Below, piece after piece: positions 44,769-54,680 of a stretch of 64,000 nucleotides of DNA (positions are counted from its first letter, which is position 1; each line of letters opens with the position of its first letter). The DNA comes from Chiayiivirga sp. (lineage in GTDB: Bacteria > Pseudomonadota > Gammaproteobacteria > Xanthomonadales > Xanthomonadaceae), in NCBI GenBank assembly GCA_022647565.1, contig JALCLA010000003.1, positions 124,001-188,000 of the forward strand, in the 5' to 3' direction. A program made the translations under genes and the position numbers. The notes beneath the pieces are model-generated. The model was not told the DNA's origin, ran no database searches, and saw nothing but the letters and a program-made list of their open reading frames with translations.

Positions 44769-44853
44769 CGTGGCGTCGACGGAATGTGAACATGGCCGGG
44801 CGCAAGTCTCCGGAATATCCGGTAAACCCGTGTTTCGGCGCGGATTTCGATGC

Positions 44854-44859
44854 TAGAAT
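44854..44859 (+). promoter_or_regulatory. Predicted -10 element of ndk
   Basis: TAGAAT, in the string CTAGAATC also seen before cmk, lies 78 bp before the ndk ATG. A TTTCGG 15 bp upstream is a poor -35. Confidence 0.35.
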
Positions 44860-44937
44860 CCGACCCTTCCCCTAGCCGAAGCCGGGTTGGCTCTCATCAG
44901 TCTAGGAATCTGTCACATCGCACCGTTGGAGACCTGC

Positions 44938-45363
44938 ATGGCGCTGGAACGCACCCTTTCGATCATCAAACCCGACGCAGTCGCGAAGAACGTGATTGGC
45001 GAGATCTATGCGCGCTTCGAAAAGGCGGGATTGAAAGTTGTCGCGGCGAAGATGAAGCATCTTTCGCGCAAGGAAGCCGAGGGTTTCTATGCCGTGCATC
45101 GCGAGCGACCGTTCTTCAACGCCCTGGTGGAGTTCATGATCTCCGGCCCGGTGATGGTCCAGGCGCTCGAGGGCGAGGGCGCGGTGCTGAAGAATCGCGA
45201 CCTGATGGGAGCGACCAATCCGAAGGACGCGGCACCCGGCACGATCCGGGCCGATTTCGCTCAATCCATCGACGCCAACGCGGTGCATGGATCGGATTCG
45301 CTGGAGAATGCCGCGATCGAGATCGCGTATTTCTTCGCCGCGACCGAAGTCTGCCCGCGCTGA
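44938..45363 (+). CDS. ndk: Nucleoside diphosphate kinase
   Basis: A 141-residue protein with [13 protein letters not shown] at the start and active-site His117 in ANAVHGSDS. It transfers phosphate from ATP to other NDPs through phospho-histidine. The length is standard. rlmN begins 19 bp downstream. Confidence 0.98.
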   Translation: MALERTLSIIKPDAVAKNVIGEIYARFEKAGLKVVAAKMKHLSRKEAEGFYAVHRERPFFNALVEFMISGPVMVQALEGEGAVLKNRDLMGATNPKDAAPGTIRADFAQSIDANAVHGSDSLENAAIEIAYFFAATEVCPR

Positions 45364-45382
45364 TGGTGTTTGCCTGCCGCGC

Positions 45383-46594
45383 ATGATCGAGATCCCGCTC
45401 AAGCTCGCCCCCGACGCCGCGTCGCCTGCAGTGCCGGCGAGCGTGGACGCGCGGGCCAACTTGTTTGAACTCGATCGTGCCGGGCTGGAGGATTTCTTCG
45501 AGCACAGGCTTGGCGAAAAGCGCTATCGCGCGCACCAGGTGATGAAGTGGATGTATCACCGCCACGTCACCGATTTCGGCGGCATGACCGACCTGGGCAA
45601 GAGCCTGCGCAGCAAGCTTGAAGCCGATGCCGTGGTCACGCCGCCGAACATCCTGTTCGACAAGCCGTCAACCGACGGCACGCACAAGTGGCTGCTCGGC
45701 ATGGATGGCGGAAACGCGATCGAGACCGTGTTCATCCCCGACAAGGGTCGCGGCACGCTGTGCGTTTCCAGCCAGGTCGGATGCGGGCTCAACTGCCAGT
45801 TCTGTTCAACGGCTACGCAGGGGTTCAACCGCAACCTCAGCGCGGCCGAGATCATTGGCCAGGTCTGGGTGGCTGCGCGGCATCTCGGCAATGTGCCGCA
45901 TCACCAGCGCAAGCTCACCAACGTGGTGATGATGGGCATGGGCGAGCCGCTGCTGAATTTCGACAACGTGGTCACCGCGATGAGCATCATGCGCGATGAC
46001 CTCGGCTTCGGTCTGGCGAACAAGCGCGTCACGCTGTCCACGGCGGGCCTGGTGCCGATGATCGACAAGCTCTCCGAAGCCAGCGACGTGTCGCTTGCGG
46101 TATCGCTGCATGCACCCAACGACGAGCTGCGCACGCAACTGGTGCCACTCAACAAGAAGTATCCCGTGGCCGAACTGATGGCAGCTTGCGCGCGTTACCT
46201 GCGGCAGAAGAAGCGCGAGTCGATCACGTTCGAGTACACCATGATGAAGGGCGTGAACGATCGCCCCGAGACGGCGCGCGAACTGGCGCGACTGATGCGG
46301 CAGTTCGAGCGCACGGTGCAGGCCACGCACGCGGCCAAGGTCAACTTGATCCCGTTCAATCCGTTCGCGGGCACGAGCTACGAGCGTTCCGGCGACAGCG
46401 AGATCCGGGCTTTCCAGAAGATCCTGATGGATGCCGACATCCTCACCACCGTGCGTCGTACCCGCGGTGACGACATCGACGCGGCCTGCGGCCAGCTCAA
46501 GGGGCAGGTGCTGGATCGCACACGCCGCCAGGCCGAGTTCCGCCGCAAGCTGGAGGGCTCGCAAGCCCAAGGGAATTCCGATGTCGCTGCCTAG
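45383..46594 (+). CDS. rlmN: 23S rRNA/tRNA adenine-C2 methyltransferase
   Basis: A 403-residue radical SAM enzyme. The CxxxCxxC cluster is Cys134-Cys138-Cys141 in [38 protein letters not shown] and SLHAPND follow. It methylates A2503 of 23S rRNA and A37 of some tRNAs. A 20-residue N-terminal extension before [18 protein letters not shown] is Pro/Ala-rich. It overlaps pilF by 14 bp. Confidence 0.97.
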   Translation: MIEIPLKLAPDAASPAVPASVDARANLFELDRAGLEDFFEHRLGEKRYRAHQVMKWMYHRHVTDFGGMTDLGKSLRSKLEADAVVTPPNILFDKPSTDGTHKWLLGMDGGNAIETVFIPDKGRGTLCVSSQVGCGLNCQFCSTATQGFNRNLSAAEIIGQVWVAARHLGNVPHHQRKLTNVVMMGMGEPLLNFDNVVTAMSIMRDDLGFGLANKRVTLSTAGLVPMIDKLSEASDVSLAVSLHAPNDELRTQLVPLNKKYPVAELMAACARYLRQKKRESITFEYTMMKGVNDRPETARELARLMRQFERTVQATHAAKVNLIPFNPFAGTSYERSGDSEIRAFQKILMDADILTTVRRTRGDDIDAACGQLKGQVLDRTRRQAEFRRKLEGSQAQGNSDVAA

Positions 46595-47363
46595 AGCCGG
46601 GCTTGCGCTTGCAGTAATGATGGCGCTCGTCGCTTGCGCCGCCTCGGGCGGCAGTGCGCCGCGTCCCACCGCCAAGAGCCATGAATCATCGCCTGCCAAC
46701 GATGCCGCGGCGCTTCAGATCAAGCTGGGGCGCGGGTACATGGAGAAGGGCGAGTACGAAACCGCCCACGACAAACTGGAACGCGCGATCGAGCTCGATC
46801 CGAAATCGGTCGACGCGCAGACCCTGATGGCCGTCCTGTTCGAGCAGATCGATCGACCGCAGTTCGCGGAGAAGCATTACCGGCGTGCAGTGGAACTCGA
46901 TCCGGAAGATGGCAGCACCAACAACAATTTCGGTGCGTACCTGTGCCGGCTTGGCCGGTTCGACGAGGCCGATGGTTATTTCCAGCGGGCGCTTCGCGAC
47001 CCGTTCTACAAGACGCCCGGGGCCGCGTATTCCAACGCGGGCCTGTGCGCCGCTCGCGCCGGGGATGCGCAGAAAAGCGAGGCGTATTTCCGCAAGGCGC
47101 TGGAAGCCAATCCGAACGACGCTGCAGCGCTGTACGAACTTGCAATGACGAGCTTCCGCAAGAGCGACAACATGCGGGCACGTGCATTTTTCCAGCGCTT
47201 CGAAGCGGTCAGCTCCCTGGACGCCTCGGCCCTCGATTTCGCCGCGCAGATCGAAGAGCGCCTGGGCGACACCGCCGCCGCCGCGAAGTATCGCGCGCGC
47301 CTGAAGACCGAGTTCCCGGACTACGAGCCGCGAGCCATCACGCAAGGATCGAATTCGCCATGA
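46581..47363 (+). CDS. pilF: Type IV pilus biogenesis/stability lipoprotein
   Basis: A 260-residue lipoprotein: signal peptide ending in the lipobox LVAC (residues about 16-19) and four to six TPR units ([47 protein letters not shown] and so on). PilF/PilW is the outer-membrane pilotin for the PilQ secretin. It sits between rlmN and rodZ, the conserved order. Its stop overlaps the rodZ start (ATGA). Confidence 0.92.
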   Translation: MSLPRAGLALAVMMALVACAASGGSAPRPTAKSHESSPANDAAALQIKLGRGYMEKGEYETAHDKLERAIELDPKSVDAQTLMAVLFEQIDRPQFAEKHYRRAVELDPEDGSTNNNFGAYLCRLGRFDEADGYFQRALRDPFYKTPGAAYSNAGLCAARAGDAQKSEAYFRKALEANPNDAAALYELAMTSFRKSDNMRARAFFQRFEAVSSLDASALDFAAQIEERLGDTAAAAKYRARLKTEFPDYEPRAITQGSNSP

Positions 47364-48268
47364 CTCCGGTCGACGAGCAGTCGTTGCATCAATCCGGCAC
47401 GGACCTGCCCCTGGGCCTGCGCCTGCGCCGCGCGCGCGAAGCCAGGAAGCTGAGCGTGGGCGAAGCCGCCGAGAAGCTGCGCCTGAAGAGCGCCACGATC
47501 GAGGCGCTGGAGCGCGAAGACTTTGATGCCTTGGGCGCGCCGGTGTACGTGCGCGGATACTTCAGCAGTTACGCACGCTTGCTTGACGTGCCGGCGGTGC
47601 TGGTGGATGGACTGTTCACGCAACGGGCCGCGCCGCCGCCGCAGCTGCATACCACCGCGCGGGTATCGCACTCGCGCTATCTCTTCGATCGCTACGCGAA
47701 GCGTGCGGTGTATGTCGTGCTCACCGCCTCCATCGTGGTGCCGACGATCTACCTGGCCACCATGGGTCGCCTCCCGAGCCACGGCGCGAGCCTCACGCCG
47801 CTGGATGCACCTAACCTCACGATTCCGCTTCAGGTGGCGACGACTGAACCGGCGTCGGACGCCGCAGCCGCAGACGATGTCGGGCCACCGGCACCGCTCG
47901 CGCGCGCCGGCGACAGCCCGGTGATGGCGGGCTTGGGGCCATTTCTGCCATCCCAGTTCCAGCCGCAATCGGCAACCCCACCCGTGGCGCCCATCGCGGC
48001 CCCGTCGGGCCTTAGCCTGCACCTCAACGGCGACAGCTGGGTCGAAGTGCTGGATGCGGAGGGAAGGCGGATCGAGCATGGCATCCTGCGCGCCGGGGAA
48101 ACTCGTGACTTCGCCCCGGGTACCGCTGTCCGCGTCTCGCTCGGCAATGCCGAAGCCGTGGAGGTTCGCGTGAATGGCTCCGTAACGGACATCGCAGCCT
48201 ATCGCCGCGCGAACGTCGCCCGGTTTACGGTATCCTCCGACGGCTCGCTGGCACCTGCCGGCGGCTGA
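47360..48268 (+). CDS. rodZ: RodZ, cell-shape transmembrane protein
   Basis: A 302-residue protein: an N-terminal HTH domain (LGLRLRRAREARKLSVGEAAEKLRLK), one membrane helix (about residues 114-134), a Pro/Ala-rich linker and a C-terminal DUF4115-like domain (SLHLNGDSWVEVLDAEGRR). RodZ links MreB to the wall-synthesis machinery. ATGA overlap with pilF. The isoprenoid gene ispG and hisS, often found next, are absent here. Confidence 0.92.
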   Translation: MTPVDEQSLHQSGTDLPLGLRLRRAREARKLSVGEAAEKLRLKSATIEALEREDFDALGAPVYVRGYFSSYARLLDVPAVLVDGLFTQRAAPPPQLHTTARVSHSRYLFDRYAKRAVYVVLTASIVVPTIYLATMGRLPSHGASLTPLDAPNLTIPLQVATTEPASDAAAADDVGPPAPLARAGDSPVMAGLGPFLPSQFQPQSATPPVAPIAAPSGLSLHLNGDSWVEVLDAEGRRIEHGILRAGETRDFAPGTAVRVSLGNAEAVEVRVNGSVTDIAAYRRANVARFTVSSDGSLAPAGG

Positions 48269-48377
48269 GGGCAGGTCGCCCGAATGGCGTGACGGTTGAG
48301 GAACCGAGAGCGCCCGCGTCGCGTCGCGGTGCCTTCCGGGCATCTCGCCGTGGCCATCCAATCCCGCAACCTCGTGG

Positions 48378-48403
48378 CGCCGCGTCCTGCGGCGCGGCGT
48401 TTT
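48378..48403 (+). terminator. Intrinsic terminator before yfgM
   Basis: A 7-bp stem (CGCCGCG at 48378-48384 with 48393-48399), an 8-nt loop and TTTT. It lies 13 bp before the yfgM ATG, at the end of the 148-bp gap after rodZ, and could also act as attenuator. Confidence 0.6.
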
Positions 48404-48416
48404 CACGGAAGTACGC

Positions 48417-49082
48417 ATGGCTCTGGAATTGATGGACGAACACGAACGTGGTGAGACCGTTCGCGCGTGGCTACGGCAGAACGGTGGATCCATCGTTACC
48501 GGCATCGCGGTCGGCCTCGCCCTGATCTTCGGCTGGCAGTGGTACCAGCGCAGCAAGGTCGAGCACCGCGTCACGGCGGCTACCCAGTACCAGGCCTTGA
48601 CCGATGCGGTCGAGGGCAAGGACGTCGAATCCGTCGCATCGCTTGGCGACGAGTTGGCCAAGAACTACGCTGACACGCCATACGCTGCGCTCGCGGCATT
48701 GCAACTGGCCGAGGTGAAGTTCGCAGCCGGGGACCTGGCAGCCGCCGCCACGGCGCTCGAACAAGCCGGGAAGCTGTCGCAGGATCCGGCACTGACCTCG
48801 CTCGCAAGCGTGCGCCTGGCGCGCGTGATGCTGGCGCAGGGCCAGGGTGAGGCAGCATTGAAGTTGATCGAGCCCATGGCCAAGGACAGCAAGAGCGCCT
48901 ACGCCGGGCTCCTGAGCGAGTTGCGTGGCGACACGCTGAAGTCCCTGGGGCGCGACGAGGAAGCCAAGCAGGCCTACCAGGCGGCGTTGACCGCACTTGA
49001 TTCCGGTGCGCCCAACCGGCGCATCGTGGAGATGAAGCTGACCGACCTCGGCGGAAGCGCCGCGGCGCAACCGGAGGCCTGA
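48417..49082 (+). CDS. yfgM: YfgM-family ancillary SecYEG translocon protein
   Basis: A 221-residue membrane-anchored TPR-like protein: a short cytoplasmic start (MALELMDEHERGETVRAWLRQNG), one helix (about residues 25-42) and a periplasmic helical domain. It associates with PpiD at the translocon and helps outer-membrane proteins. Followed by bamB, 1 bp after the stop, the standard order. Confidence 0.9.
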   Translation: MALELMDEHERGETVRAWLRQNGGSIVTGIAVGLALIFGWQWYQRSKVEHRVTAATQYQALTDAVEGKDVESVASLGDELAKNYADTPYAALAALQLAEVKFAAGDLAAAATALEQAGKLSQDPALTSLASVRLARVMLAQGQGEAALKLIEPMAKDSKSAYAGLLSELRGDTLKSLGRDEEAKQAYQAALTALDSGAPNRRIVEMKLTDLGGSAAAQPEA

Positions 49083-49083
49083 G

Positions 49084-50229
49084 ATGCGCCGATTGTCGCT
49101 GCTCGCGGTGTGCGTCGTGCTTGGGCTGGCTGCCTGCGGCAAGTCCAACAAGAAGGACAATATCGAACCTCCCGCAGAACTCACCGAGTTCAGCGCCAGT
49201 GCCACGGTCGACCGGCTCTGGGCTCAAGGGCTGGGGGACGGCGAAAAGCGCCTTGGCATCCGGCAGCATCCTGTCCTTGATGCGGGCACGCTCTATGCCG
49301 CCACGATCGAAGGCGAAGTCTTCGCCCTTGATGCGGCCAGCGGCAAGACGCTTTGGCGGGTGGACACGAACTTGCGCCTCTCGGGCGGGCCGGGTGTAGG
49401 CGAAGGCACCCTCGTGGTGGGCTCGCTGGACGGCGAACTGCTGGCGCTGAACCCCGACAACGGCACTGAGCGCTGGCGGGCCAAGCTATCGTCCGAAGTG
49501 ATCGCCACGCCAGCCGTCGGCAACGGCTTTGCCGTGGCGCGGGCCAACGACGGTCGTGTCTTCGCCTTCAACATCACCGACGGCGAGCGTCGCTGGGTCT
49601 ACGACCGGGGTTTGCCTTCGCTCACGCTGCGCGGCAACGGTGCCCCGTTGATCGTCCAAGGGGGTGTTTTCCTTGGCTACGACAATGGCCAGGTGGTGGC
49701 GATTCGCCTCGAGGACGGGGTGCAGCAGTGGGAGCAGACCGTCGCCGTGGGCGAGGGGCGCGCGGAAATCGATCGCATGGTGGACATCGACGGTGAAATG
49801 GTCGTCGATGGCGGGGAGGTCTTCGCGGCGGCCTATAACGGACAGGTGTTGGCAATCTCGCTCGAAGGCGGGCGTCCGTCATGGAACCGCGAGGTGTCGA
49901 GCTATTCGGGCCTGTCCCTCGCCGGCGAAAAACTGCTGCTCAGCGACAAGGATGGCACGATCTGGGCGCTGGATCGCCGCACCGGGAGTGCCTTGTGGAA
50001 GCAGGATGTGCTGGCGCATCGCTGGCTCACCACGCCGGCCATCCAGGGCAACTACGCCGTGGTCGGCGATCTGGAAGGTTACCTGCACTGGCTCAGTCTC
50101 GAAGACGGATCGCTTGCGGCACGCGATCGCCTGACCCGTGAAGCGATTCGCGCCACGCCGCAGGTGGCTGACGACGTGCTCTACGCGGTGGCGACGAATG
50201 GCGAGGTTGGCGCGTACCGTCTGCAGTAG
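49084..50229 (+). CDS. bamB: BamB, outer-membrane protein assembly lipoprotein
   Basis: A 381-residue lipoprotein with lipobox LAAC (about residues 16-19) and a beta-propeller of PQQ-like repeats, with signatures such as GEVFALDAASGKTLWRV, GELLALNPDNGTERWRA, GTIWALDRRTGSALWKQD and GYLHWLSLEDG. It is a Bam complex scaffold that helps insert beta-barrels. The length is normal. Confidence 0.96.
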   Translation: MRRLSLLAVCVVLGLAACGKSNKKDNIEPPAELTEFSASATVDRLWAQGLGDGEKRLGIRQHPVLDAGTLYAATIEGEVFALDAASGKTLWRVDTNLRLSGGPGVGEGTLVVGSLDGELLALNPDNGTERWRAKLSSEVIATPAVGNGFAVARANDGRVFAFNITDGERRWVYDRGLPSLTLRGNGAPLIVQGGVFLGYDNGQVVAIRLEDGVQQWEQTVAVGEGRAEIDRMVDIDGEMVVDGGEVFAAAYNGQVLAISLEGGRPSWNREVSSYSGLSLAGEKLLLSDKDGTIWALDRRTGSALWKQDVLAHRWLTTPAIQGNYAVVGDLEGYLHWLSLEDGSLAARDRLTREAIRATPQVADDVLYAVATNGEVGAYRLQ

Positions 50230-50235
50230 CAGCAA

Positions 50236-50266
50236 TGGCGCGGCCTTGCGCGACGCGGCCGCGCCA
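50236..50266. other. Hairpin between bamB and der
   Basis: A perfect 10-bp stem (TGGCGCGGCC at 50236-50245 with 50257-50266) with an 11-nt loop, 6 bp past the bamB stop and 68 bp before the der start. No T tract follows. Likely a 3' end element of bamB or leader structure of der. Confidence 0.5.
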
Positions 50267-50334
50267 CTCGTGTCGGCGTGGCCTGTGAGATAGTGGCGGC
50301 GCACACGCCGAATAGTTCGATCCGTGAGGTTCCG

Positions 50335-51741
50335 GTGCTGCCCTTGGTTGCCCTGGTCGGCCGACCCAATGTCGGCAAGTCGACCCTCTTCAATGCCTTC
50401 ACTCGCAGCCGCGATGCGCTGGTGCATGACCAGCCAGGCGTGACCCGTGATCGCAATTACGGCGTCTGCCGCCTGATCGAAGGCCGGCCTTTCGTACTGG
50501 TCGATACTGGAGGCCTGAGCGGCGAAGACGAAGGCCTTGCCGGCCTGACCGCGCAGCAATCCCTGGCAGCGGTCGAGGAAGCCGACCTGCTCGTCTTCGT
50601 TGTCGATGCGCGTGACGGCATCGTGCCGCAGGACAGCAATATCCTCGCCACTCTGCGGCGCAGCGGCAAGCCGGCGCTGTTGCTGGTGAACAAGGTCGAC
50701 GGACTGGACGAAAGCCAGGCTTTGGGCGAGTTCGCGCGCTTCGGCATCGCGGCTACCTTCGGGGTGTCGGCAGCGCATCAACGCGGCCTCGCGCCGGTGT
50801 TGGAGCAGATCGCCACGCACCTGCCTCGCCCGACGGAGGAACAACTTTCCTTGCTGCAAGACGAACCGGACCGGCTGCGACTGGCCGTGGTCGGGCGTCC
50901 CAATGTCGGGAAGTCCACCCTGGTGAACCGGCTGCTGGGCGAGGAGCGCATGATCGCCTCCGATGTGCCGGGCACCACGCGCGACGCGATCGCGGTCGAT
51001 CTGGAGCGCGATGGCAGGAAGTATCGCTTGATCGATACCGCCGGCATCCGGCGCAAGTCGAAGGTCGAAGAAGCCGTCGAGAAATTCAGCGTGATCAAGT
51101 CGCTGCAGGCAATCGATGCCTGTCAGGTAGTGGTTTTCCTGATCGACGCGAGCGAAGGCGTGACCGACCAGGACGCCACGGTACTGGGCGCCGTGCTCGA
51201 TGCCGGACGCGCCCTGGTCATCGCGGTGAACAAGTGGGACGGCCTGACCCAGTATCAGCGCGAGCAGTGCAAGGCGGCGCTGGAACGCCGCCTCGTGTTC
51301 GTGAGTTATGCCCCGATCGTGACGATCTCGGCGAAGCACGGTTCGGGCTTGCGCGAGTTGTTGCGCGCGGTGCACAAGTCGCACCAATCCGCGACCCGCA
51401 AGTTCACGACGGCGGAGTTGACCCGTGCGGTGGAAACCGCCTACGACGCACATCAGCCGCCGATGGTGCGGGGCCATGCCGCCAAGCTGCGATTCGCGCA
51501 TCCCGGCGGCGAGAATCCGCCCACGGTGGTGATCCACGGTACTCGGGTGAAGAGCCTGCCCGACAGCTACAAGCGGTATCTCGAGAACTTCCTGCGCGAA
51601 CGCTTCAAGCTGGTCGGCACGCCGCTGCGGCTGGAGTTCCGCCAGGGCGAGAACCCGTACGCCGACAAGGTCAACGTGCTGACCGAGGCGCAGCAACGCA
51701 AGCGCCAGCGGCTGATCCGGCACGCCAAGCGCAACAAGTGA
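50335..51741 (+). CDS. der: Der (EngA), ribosome-assembly GTPase
   Basis: A 468-residue protein with two GTPase domains, each with GRPNVGKST (residues about 8-16 and near 190), DTGG and DTAG motifs and NKVD/NKWD specificity boxes, then a KH-like C-terminal domain ([25 protein letters not shown]). It matures the 50S subunit. GTG start at 50335 is chosen for its GAGG site and direct entry into [11 protein letters not shown]. Confidence 0.97.
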   Translation: MLPLVALVGRPNVGKSTLFNAFTRSRDALVHDQPGVTRDRNYGVCRLIEGRPFVLVDTGGLSGEDEGLAGLTAQQSLAAVEEADLLVFVVDARDGIVPQDSNILATLRRSGKPALLLVNKVDGLDESQALGEFARFGIAATFGVSAAHQRGLAPVLEQIATHLPRPTEEQLSLLQDEPDRLRLAVVGRPNVGKSTLVNRLLGEERMIASDVPGTTRDAIAVDLERDGRKYRLIDTAGIRRKSKVEEAVEKFSVIKSLQAIDACQVVVFLIDASEGVTDQDATVLGAVLDAGRALVIAVNKWDGLTQYQREQCKAALERRLVFVSYAPIVTISAKHGSGLRELLRAVHKSHQSATRKFTTAELTRAVETAYDAHQPPMVRGHAAKLRFAHPGGENPPTVVIHGTRVKSLPDSYKRYLENFLRERFKLVGTPLRLEFRQGENPYADKVNVLTEAQQRKRQRLIRHAKRNK

Positions 51742-51742
51742 C

Positions 51743-52303
51743 ATGAACGACGCGCTTGCCCTCGGCATCCTTGCCGGTGGCCGCGGCTCACGCTTCTGCG
51801 GACGCGACAAGGGCTGGATCGAAGTCGATGGCGTGGCGCAGATTCGACGCCTGCTTCAGGCCTTGCACGCGCCGGAACGGATCATGGTCAGCGCCAATCG
51901 GCATCTGTCCGGATACCGCAATCTCGGGGTCGAAGTCGTGCCGGACCGTTGGCCTGATTACCCGGGTCCCTTCGCTGGCCTGGCCAGCCTGTTCTCGATC
52001 CTGCGCGACGCTGCCCTGCTGACGGTGCCCGTCGATGCTCAACGGCTGCCGCCGGACTTCGTTGCAAGCATGCGTTCGTGTCCGGGTGGGGAAGGCTTGC
52101 ATGTGGTCGTTGCCGAAGACGATGACGGCCTGCAGCCGCTGTTTGCCCGCTACCCGGCGGCATTGGCCGCTCATGCGGTCGAGAGTTTCGAAGCGGGTAC
52201 CCGCTCGGTGCGTGACTGGCAGCATCGGTTTCCGATTCATGTCTGCCGATTTCCCGGCTGGCGCTTCGGCAACCTGAATTCGATCGAGGACATGCGCATA
52301 TGA
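51743..52303 (+). CDS. mobA: Molybdenum cofactor guanylyltransferase-like protein
   Basis: A 186-residue nucleotidyltransferase opening with LGILAGGRGSRFCGRDKG, the GxGxR/DKG motif of MobA, then VSANRHLSGYRNLGVEVVPDRWPDYPGPFAGL and PVDAQRLP. MobA attaches GMP to molybdopterin. The usual GxMGGxDKG loop reads GSRFCGRDKG with a cysteine, and the usual PCDxP reads PVDAQRLP, so the cofactor loop is divergent. It overlaps moeA by 4 bp and starts right after der. Confidence 0.85.
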   Translation: MNDALALGILAGGRGSRFCGRDKGWIEVDGVAQIRRLLQALHAPERIMVSANRHLSGYRNLGVEVVPDRWPDYPGPFAGLASLFSILRDAALLTVPVDAQRLPPDFVASMRSCPGGEGLHVVVAEDDDGLQPLFARYPAALAAHAVESFEAGTRSVRDWQHRFPIHVCRFPGWRFGNLNSIEDMRI

Positions 52304-53535
52304 CCTTTCCGATCGGCATCAGCCATGCCGACGCCGTGGCCATCGTGCAGCGCGTCGGAGCCGAGCATCGCTGCGAGGTCGAACGGGTTGCGCTGCGCGA
52401 GGCACGGGGCAGGGTGGTGGCGAGCGATGTCGTGGCACCAATGGACTTGCCTTGCTTCGACAACTCGGCCATGGATGGCTACGCGATGCGCAGCGCGGAT
52501 CTGGCGCGGGCGAGCGATGCCGGCCTGCGGCTGGGCGGCGAGCAATTCGCGGGCGCGGCCTTGCCATTGCAGCTTGCGCCCGGCGAATGCGTGCGGATCA
52601 CCACGGGTGCGCCGCTACCGAACGGCGCCGACACCGTGGTGATCAGGGAGAACACGCGGCTGGAACGCGACCGACTCTGGATCGAGCCGGGAAGCACCCA
52701 GGCCGGAGCGAACCTGCGCCGCGCAGGGGGCGATGTGCGAGCGGGCCAGTGCGTGCGTCGGTCCGGTGACACCCTGACCAGTGCGGCGCTCGGATTGCTC
52801 GCGTCGCTGGGACTTGTCGACATTCACGTGGCGCGCCGGCCCAGCGTTGCCGTCTTCACCAGTGGCGACGAGTTGAAGCCTGCGGGAAGCGTGCTGCGCC
52901 CGGGCGAGATCCACGACAGCAACCGCCTGTTGCTGCAATCGTTGCTGGCCGAAGAAGGCATCGCCACATTGAGTTGGCCAGCCCTGCCGGACGATGCTGC
53001 GCGGATCGAAGCCGCGCTGGGCGACGCAGCCCAGGCCTACGACGTGATTCTTACCTGCGGTGGCGTCTCGGCCGGCGAGAAGGATCTGTTGCCCGGGCTC
53101 CTATCGACGCGTGGGCGCATCCATTTCTGGAAAGTGATGATGCGCCCTGGGATGCCGGTGCTGTTCGGACAGTGGGGGCGGGCGCTCCTGCTCGGCTTGC
53201 CCGGCAATCCGGTCTCGGTGCTGGCAAGCTTCCGCCGCCTGGCCGTGCCGCTGCTCGACGCGATGCAGGGTCGATGCGATCGCGCGCCTCCCCTGCACGC
53301 GTGCCTGCGGTCCGCCGTCAGCAAGGCCCACACACGGCTCGAGTTCCGTCGCGGCCAGCTCGCTTGCGATGCTGACGGTCAATTGTGGATCACGCCGCAC
53401 CCCGCGACAGGTTCGCACCAGCAACGGGGAGCAGTGGAATCGAACGCGCTGCTGGTGCTGGGCGAAACCGTGCGCGACCTGGCGATTGGCACCGTCGTCG
53501 AGGTCGAACCCTACGGCGCTATCCTGCGTGCATGA
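52300..53535 (+). CDS. moeA: Molybdopterin molybdenumtransferase
   Basis: A 411-residue MoeA: SHADAVAIVQRV start, APMDLPCFDNSAMDGYA, the TGAPLPNGADTVV motif, TSGDELKPAG and GLPGNPVSV. It inserts molybdate into adenylated molybdopterin. Coupled to mobA by overlap and to moeB by ATGA. The trio would supply molybdenum cofactor, for example to MsrP. Confidence 0.95.
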   Translation: MTFPIGISHADAVAIVQRVGAEHRCEVERVALREARGRVVASDVVAPMDLPCFDNSAMDGYAMRSADLARASDAGLRLGGEQFAGAALPLQLAPGECVRITTGAPLPNGADTVVIRENTRLERDRLWIEPGSTQAGANLRRAGGDVRAGQCVRRSGDTLTSAALGLLASLGLVDIHVARRPSVAVFTSGDELKPAGSVLRPGEIHDSNRLLLQSLLAEEGIATLSWPALPDDAARIEAALGDAAQAYDVILTCGGVSAGEKDLLPGLLSTRGRIHFWKVMMRPGMPVLFGQWGRALLLGLPGNPVSVLASFRRLAVPLLDAMQGRCDRAPPLHACLRSAVSKAHTRLEFRRGQLACDADGQLWITPHPATGSHQQRGAVESNALLVLGETVRDLAIGTVVEVEPYGAILRA

Positions 53536-54668
53536 GTGAGCTCCGATCCATCGAGGAAATCGCGCCGGTAGACGCGCAGCAGCGGCTTGCACACGGCGCA
53601 ATCCTGATCGATGTGCGCGAGCAGCACGAGCGCGCGCTGGGCATGGCCGAGGGCGCCCGGGGCGTCTCCAAGGCTCGCCTGGAAGCCGATCCCGAGGCCA
53701 TCATTCCCGACCGCGGGGCCGAGATTCTGCTGATCTGCGCGCGCGGCGGTCGTTCGCTTGCTGCCGCGGCCGCCTTGGTGGCATGCGGCTATCGTCGCGT
53801 GGCTTCGGTGTCCGGTGGCACCGAGGCATGGCGGACCGCCGGTCTTCCCATGGGCGAGGCGAATGCGGACCCGGATTTCCTGGAACGCTATTCACGCCAC
53901 CTCTTGTTGCCCCAGGTCGGCCTCGACGGCCAGAAGCGGCTGGAAGCCGCGCGCGTGCTGTTGGTTGGCGCGGGAGGACTGGGTTCTCCCGTCGCCTACT
54001 ATCTCGCCGCTGCCGGCGTCGGGACGCTGCGCATCGCGGACGACGACCGGGTCGAGCGCAGCAACCTGCAGCGCCAGATCCTGCACACCGATGCGGCATT
54101 GGGCATACCCAAGGTGGAGTCGGCGCAGCGCGCCCTGAACGCGATGAATCCGCGGGTGAAGGTCGAACCCATCGCCGCCCGGGTTACCTCCGACAACATC
54201 GACGAACTGATGGAAGGCGTCGATGTGGTGGTCGATGGCGCCGACAACTTTGCGTTGCGTTACCTGCTCAACGATGCCTGCACCAAGCACGCCAGACCGC
54301 TCGTATACGGGGCAGTGCATCGCTTCGAAGGGCAGGTCAGCGTGTTCGATGCCGGCCGCCAGCGGGGTAGCGCGCCTTGCTATCGCTGTCTGTTCCCGCA
54401 GCCTCCGAGCGCCGAGGACGCTCCGAACTGCGCGGAAGCGGGCGTGCTTGGCGTCCTGCCGGGTGTGATCGGGCTGCTTCAGGCGAACGAAGCACTTAAG
54501 CTGTTGCTTGGAATCGGCGCGCCACTCGCCGGTCGACTGCTCGGATTCGACGCCTTGGCGTGTCGCTTCCGCGAAACCCGCCTCGCGCCCGATCCGCAGT
54601 GCCGGTGGTGCGCGCCGAACCGGCCTTTTCCGGGCTACATCGATTACGCGCAGTTCTGCGCCGGGTAG
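53532..54668 (+). CDS. moeB: MoeB/ThiF-family adenylyltransferase with N-terminal rhodanese domain
   Basis: A 378-residue fusion. Residues about 1-105 are a rhodanese domain (LIDVREQHERALG, active loop LLICARGGRSLAAAA with the cysteine present). Residues about 120-370 are a ThiF/MoeB domain: RYSRHLLLPQVGLDGQKRL, VGAGGLGSPVAYYLA, DDDRVERSNLQRQILH and zinc-site CYRCLFP plus CRWC. It adenylates the C-terminus of a ubiquitin-like sulfur carrier (MoaD or ThiS). Rhodanese at the N-terminus rather than the C-terminus is a less common order. Confidence 0.9.
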   Translation: MSELRSIEEIAPVDAQQRLAHGAILIDVREQHERALGMAEGARGVSKARLEADPEAIIPDRGAEILLICARGGRSLAAAAALVACGYRRVASVSGGTEAWRTAGLPMGEANADPDFLERYSRHLLLPQVGLDGQKRLEAARVLLVGAGGLGSPVAYYLAAAGVGTLRIADDDRVERSNLQRQILHTDAALGIPKVESAQRALNAMNPRVKVEPIAARVTSDNIDELMEGVDVVVDGADNFALRYLLNDACTKHARPLVYGAVHRFEGQVSVFDAGRQRGSAPCYRCLFPQPPSAEDAPNCAEAGVLGVLPGVIGLLQANEALKLLLGIGAPLAGRLLGFDALACRFRETRLAPDPQCRWCAPNRPFPGYIDYAQFCAG

Positions 54669-54680
54669 CCAGACGTCGAT

